DNA of 64,000 bases from Amia ocellicauda (taxonomy: Eukaryota; Chordata; Actinopteri; Amiiformes; Amiidae): positions 30,464,227 through 30,528,226 of the forward strand of contig NC_089863.1 in NCBI RefSeq assembly GCF_036373705.1, written 5' to 3'. The notes below the pieces were generated by a model. That model saw only the letters and a list, made by a program, of their open reading frames with translations, did not search any database and had not been told where the DNA came from. The position numbers and the translations under genes were made by a program. Of the stretch, positions 60,743 to 64,000 are shown one piece after another (the first letter of the stretch is position 1; each line of letters opens with the position of its first letter).

Positions 60743-61990
60743 TTACTCAGATAGCAGGGCTTCAGAGAACCTGCACTTCTGGACTTCGCCACTTCTGCAG
60801 ATAATCCAGAGGACTCCACGATCATACGACACATGGCTGCTTATGCCAGCTACCCTTAGATGTTCCCACCCACTGCCAAAGGGGTTACAGGCACTGACAC
60901 CAATCCTGAAAGGCAAAAGGGAGAAGTCAGGAGCCAGAGCATTGAGGCTTCTAGACATGGTCCAAACAAGCCCCTTGACAGGATCACACCCTTGTCCAGT
61001 CAGTTCATACAGAGGCTATGGTCAAGCATTTCACAACCTTCCTCTCCCCAGTCCAGTTCGACTAGCCATTCAAACCCATCCATTAGCAGCATAACCTGCT
61101 CACATTCAACAGCTGGAACCTCACCTTTTGAATACCGAGCCATGTTTGTTCACTCCATGCACTTCACCATCTGCGCTCACTTCCACCATGGACAGGGAGC
61201 CTGGAATGCGGTACCACTTCTCAGGGCCAGGACAGGAATTCCCACTGACACCCAGCTTGACGTGGATTTCATCTAGCTTGTTCACTCCCCAGCACCCAAC
61301 AGGCCCACAGGAGTAGTACTTGAGCTCGCCTGGGACGGCCATCCAGGACACACTGCCAGAGCCATCGTAGCTCAGTGCAGGCCTGTGGTTTAGACAGACA
61401 ATGCCACTGGAGGGATTGCAGCCCACCACAAACTTGTCCCCACCAGCATCAATCTGGATCAGGTTGCCTGCCAGAGGAATGAAAGAGGGTCTACAGCAAG
61501 AATGTGACCTGATGGACAGCTGGTGCAGGTCGAGATTTTAAGCAAGGGATGCAGTAGATCACATCCAGGCCATACCTGGATTCACCTGGACCCAGCCTTT
61601 TTGAAACCACTTGAAGACCAGGCCATCAAGGCCAACTCTCCAGAGCCCAGCAGGCCCTACACTGACATGTTTACCAGATGCCTCTAGGTCAACCCAACCA
61701 TCGTCACGGAAGTCCACAACTTTGCCCTCTTTCGAGATGCCACACACTCTGCCAGCACCAGCATCAATCTGCTTCAGGACACCAGGGACAGCCTCACAGT
61801 GCAGGGCTTCAGCTACCCACACTGAAGGGAGAGGGATCCATTAGAGCAGTACACAGTCACCATCTCCATGTGCATGTGCATCTCAAGTGGAATACATTTC
61901 ATCTCCATAACAAAGAGGATTTATATTTCAAACAAGCTTACCAATGCCAGAACCCACCAACAAAACCACACCAACAATCCCTCCTTTCAT
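60743..61990 (-). CDS. Fish-egg lectin, copy 4
   Basis: Exons 61942-61990, 61576-61821, 61125-61467 and 60743-60905. Intact; predicted protein identical to copy 2 (Leu at residue 264). The exon 2 donor is GTATGG. Its full promoter region is inside the window. Confidence 0.93.
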
Positions 61991-62042
61991 GGTTGCTATC
62001 ACTCTCAGAGAATTGATATATTAGAACTGTTCACACACAGGC

Positions 62043-62051
62043 ATTTAAATA
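62043..62051 (-). promoter_or_regulatory. TATA box of lectin copy 4
   Basis: Same TATTTAAAT, spacing and upstream boxes as copy 1. Confidence 0.65.
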
Positions 62052-64000
62052 CCCCGGTCCACCGCTAGACACACCTGTCTAATCGCTGGTTAATTGATTA
62101 ATTGAGATGCACAGCGGCAATGAAATGAGGGACCTGATTAGTGATAATCCTCTTAATGAATTCAACCTGTAAGACCATTGGCCAGGGTAGATGACATGGC
62201 AAGTGGCACCACTGCTCTGACAATTAAATGATTAACATAATTCATGAAAGACTGCATGTTTTTAGCCACACATGGCTATGACTGCCACCGATACTTATTA
62301 ACTCTCATATTCCAGCTGCTGTTTGAGTTCTAACTGTGTTTGTTGATTTCTAGTCCGTATTGGGTCAGTTGAGTCATGACTTTGTGTCATGTTTCAATGG
62401 AGTGATTCCAGGATACATTTGCCACTACTAACTGGAATTAACTGGCAGTTAGGTTTGAATCATACTTATGCAAATCTGTTGCTGGCAATACACAGAACCT
62501 GGCACATGAATTGGATGAATTACATACATTAAGGGAATATGTCTTACTAATGTGGAAGAAACTCAGCCTTCAATCAGGTTAGTGCGTTTGTTGAACAATG
62601 AATCGAAAACCATACAAAGTTGCTCTGACGTGATACAAAAAGGCAGAGTAAACAAAGATCTGGTTATAATTAAACCATTTTCTGTGCTGTCTTTAAAGCA
62701 AGCTAAGCAGAAGATATTTATGTATGGATGACAGTTCCCAGGCCAATGCATAGATAAGGGAAGAGACCCTTAAATCACACAGTTCGACATCGTCTGCCAG
62801 ATGCACATAATTTTTCAAAGAGCGATCAAGGTACCTCCTGGCCTGATTCGAATCTTGACATATCTTCAAGTATACAGGCAGTAAAGCCTTGCAAAGAGAG
62901 ACATTCAAGTCTTCCTTCCACACTTACATCTTTCATATCTTTATATATCTTTAAATAATCTGCATAACAAATATGTCTACAACAGTGTATGCATTCATAA
63001 ACAGTATTTCTTTTAGTGTATTTTATAACAGTAGCAGTGACAGTGACAGTGATGTCCCCTGTGAACAAGAGCAAGTACTCGACACTGCATGAAATTAAAA
63101 GTTTACTGAGCTGCACTCTTTGTAAACTCAAGTCATCTACAAATGTACACAGTGTGTAAACTGCTTTGTAAACATTACGTTTACACTGTTTACAAAGATC
63201 TGCTAACCTAGTAGCTCACCATGTATATTTGTACAGCTGGTTTCACAATCAGTTTACAGAGTAATGTAAAGTGTAAACTTCAGGTTCACAAACATATACA
63301 TCACCTTTGGCTAGTTGCAAACATTACATTTACAAAAGTTAAATTACACAGCATTGTAGGTCATCAGGTTTAGAAATGTTAAACTTTAGGCTTGTGTTCA
63401 GCTTGCACAGCAGTGTAGTATGTAAACTGAGTAACCACGTGTCTAGCCACCTGTAGTTACTTGTAAACGGAGTGTGGCTTTTTGCTCTCTTTTGGTTTCA
63501 CTAAACAATGCAGGAATAACATAGGGAGGCAGAATCAAAAGCCATTGAACTTTGTTTGACACAGAACAGATGCATGAACTTGACTGAAGCGACACTCTCA
63601 ACTGACTGACTCTGAACTTCTATCTCACCTGAAACTGAAACTCTAATCTGATATGTGGGATCCGGGCACCCCTGTTTAAGTCGTTGTACCATGTGACTGG
63701 ATCCCTCAATTAAGGAGCCCCCTGTGTTCCTGCGCCGGGCCAACTCCTGACCCCAGAACTAACTAATCCCCCACTACCAACAGTAACACAAGCACATGCA
63801 CAACACGTGAACATTACACACACACCTGCCCCACATGTCCCCACAGTCCCAGATCACTACAATATGAATTGTGAGAAAGATGTCACCACAGCAGAGGCGC
63901 AGATACAGGTTGCAAAATTAAAACAATACTTTAAATGAACAAAAACAAACAGCTAAAACGGAAAACAAATACAAAATAAGCACAAGTTGCCAGGCTGAGC

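Larger units (their letters stand above)
60419..64000. repeat. Tandem unit 4, cut by the window edge
   Basis: The first 3582 bp of another unit, complete through the lectin gene and the GTAAAC-rich block. Like unit 2 it lacks the 17-bp insert. The array therefore continues to the right. Confidence 0.95.

Overview
This window is vertebrate nuclear DNA, almost certainly from a ray-finned fish. The evidence is fish-type NLR exons (FISNA-NACHT, 174-bp LRR exons and short N-terminal exons), a fish-egg lectin (tectonin family) gene array, several Tc1-like DNA transposons, CR1-like LINEs and Ty3/Gypsy fragments. The genes are intron-split and separated by AT-rich non-coding DNA. There is nothing bacterial: no operons and no Shine-Dalgarno context. 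The species cannot be fixed from the sequence.

Region 1 (1-21000, minus strand): scattered exons of an NLR-type innate immune gene. Reading right to left these are a possible start exon near 20.6 kb, two related N-terminal exons (18.4 and 17.1 kb), a B-box zinc-finger exon (16.0 kb), a 24-bp mini-exon (12.6 kb), a FISNA-NACHT exon (11.7-10.7 kb) and two LRR exons (7.7 and 0.8 kb). The NACHT exon lacks its helical part and ends in the wrong phase for the LRR exons. The B-box exon changes frame, and one N-terminal exon has a stop while the other has an out-of-phase length. As assembled it looks like a pseudogene. The introns hold an almost full-length decayed CR1-like LINE, a Tc1 element nested in an older mariner-type element, a SINE, and LTR and RT relics.

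Region 2 (21000-33500): no host gene recognised. It contains a Tc1 relic split by two later insertions, a short-TIR MITE, a 39-bp minisatellite, a second copy of the 12.8-kb Tc1 family with a decayed transposase, a Gypsy LTR-gag fragment, a young 5'-truncated CR1-like copy with an open RT frame, and a second MITE.

Region 3 (33500-39900, plus strand): a third Tc1 element (35003-36547) lies just upstream of a multi-exon gene (36766-39032). Its first part resembles the C-terminal catalytic region of a Crypton-type tyrosine recombinase. Its remaining exons encode an acidic/proline-rich tail with a duplicated basic motif, and six of the seven downstream exons join in phase through good splice sites. 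The recombinase exon carries an in-frame TAG.

Region 4 (39884-64000): a tandem array of near-identical 6.8-6.9-kb units, three complete and one cut by the window edge. Each carries one intact four-exon fish-egg lectin gene on the minus strand (266 aa, signal peptide, TATA box, poly(A) signal). Variants alternate 1=3 / 2=4 at several sites, suggesting duplication of a two-unit block with later mixing. The rest of each unit is non-coding, with a dense GTAAAC-motif cluster, a GA/GATA-rich tract and an LTR-like block copied along with the gene.
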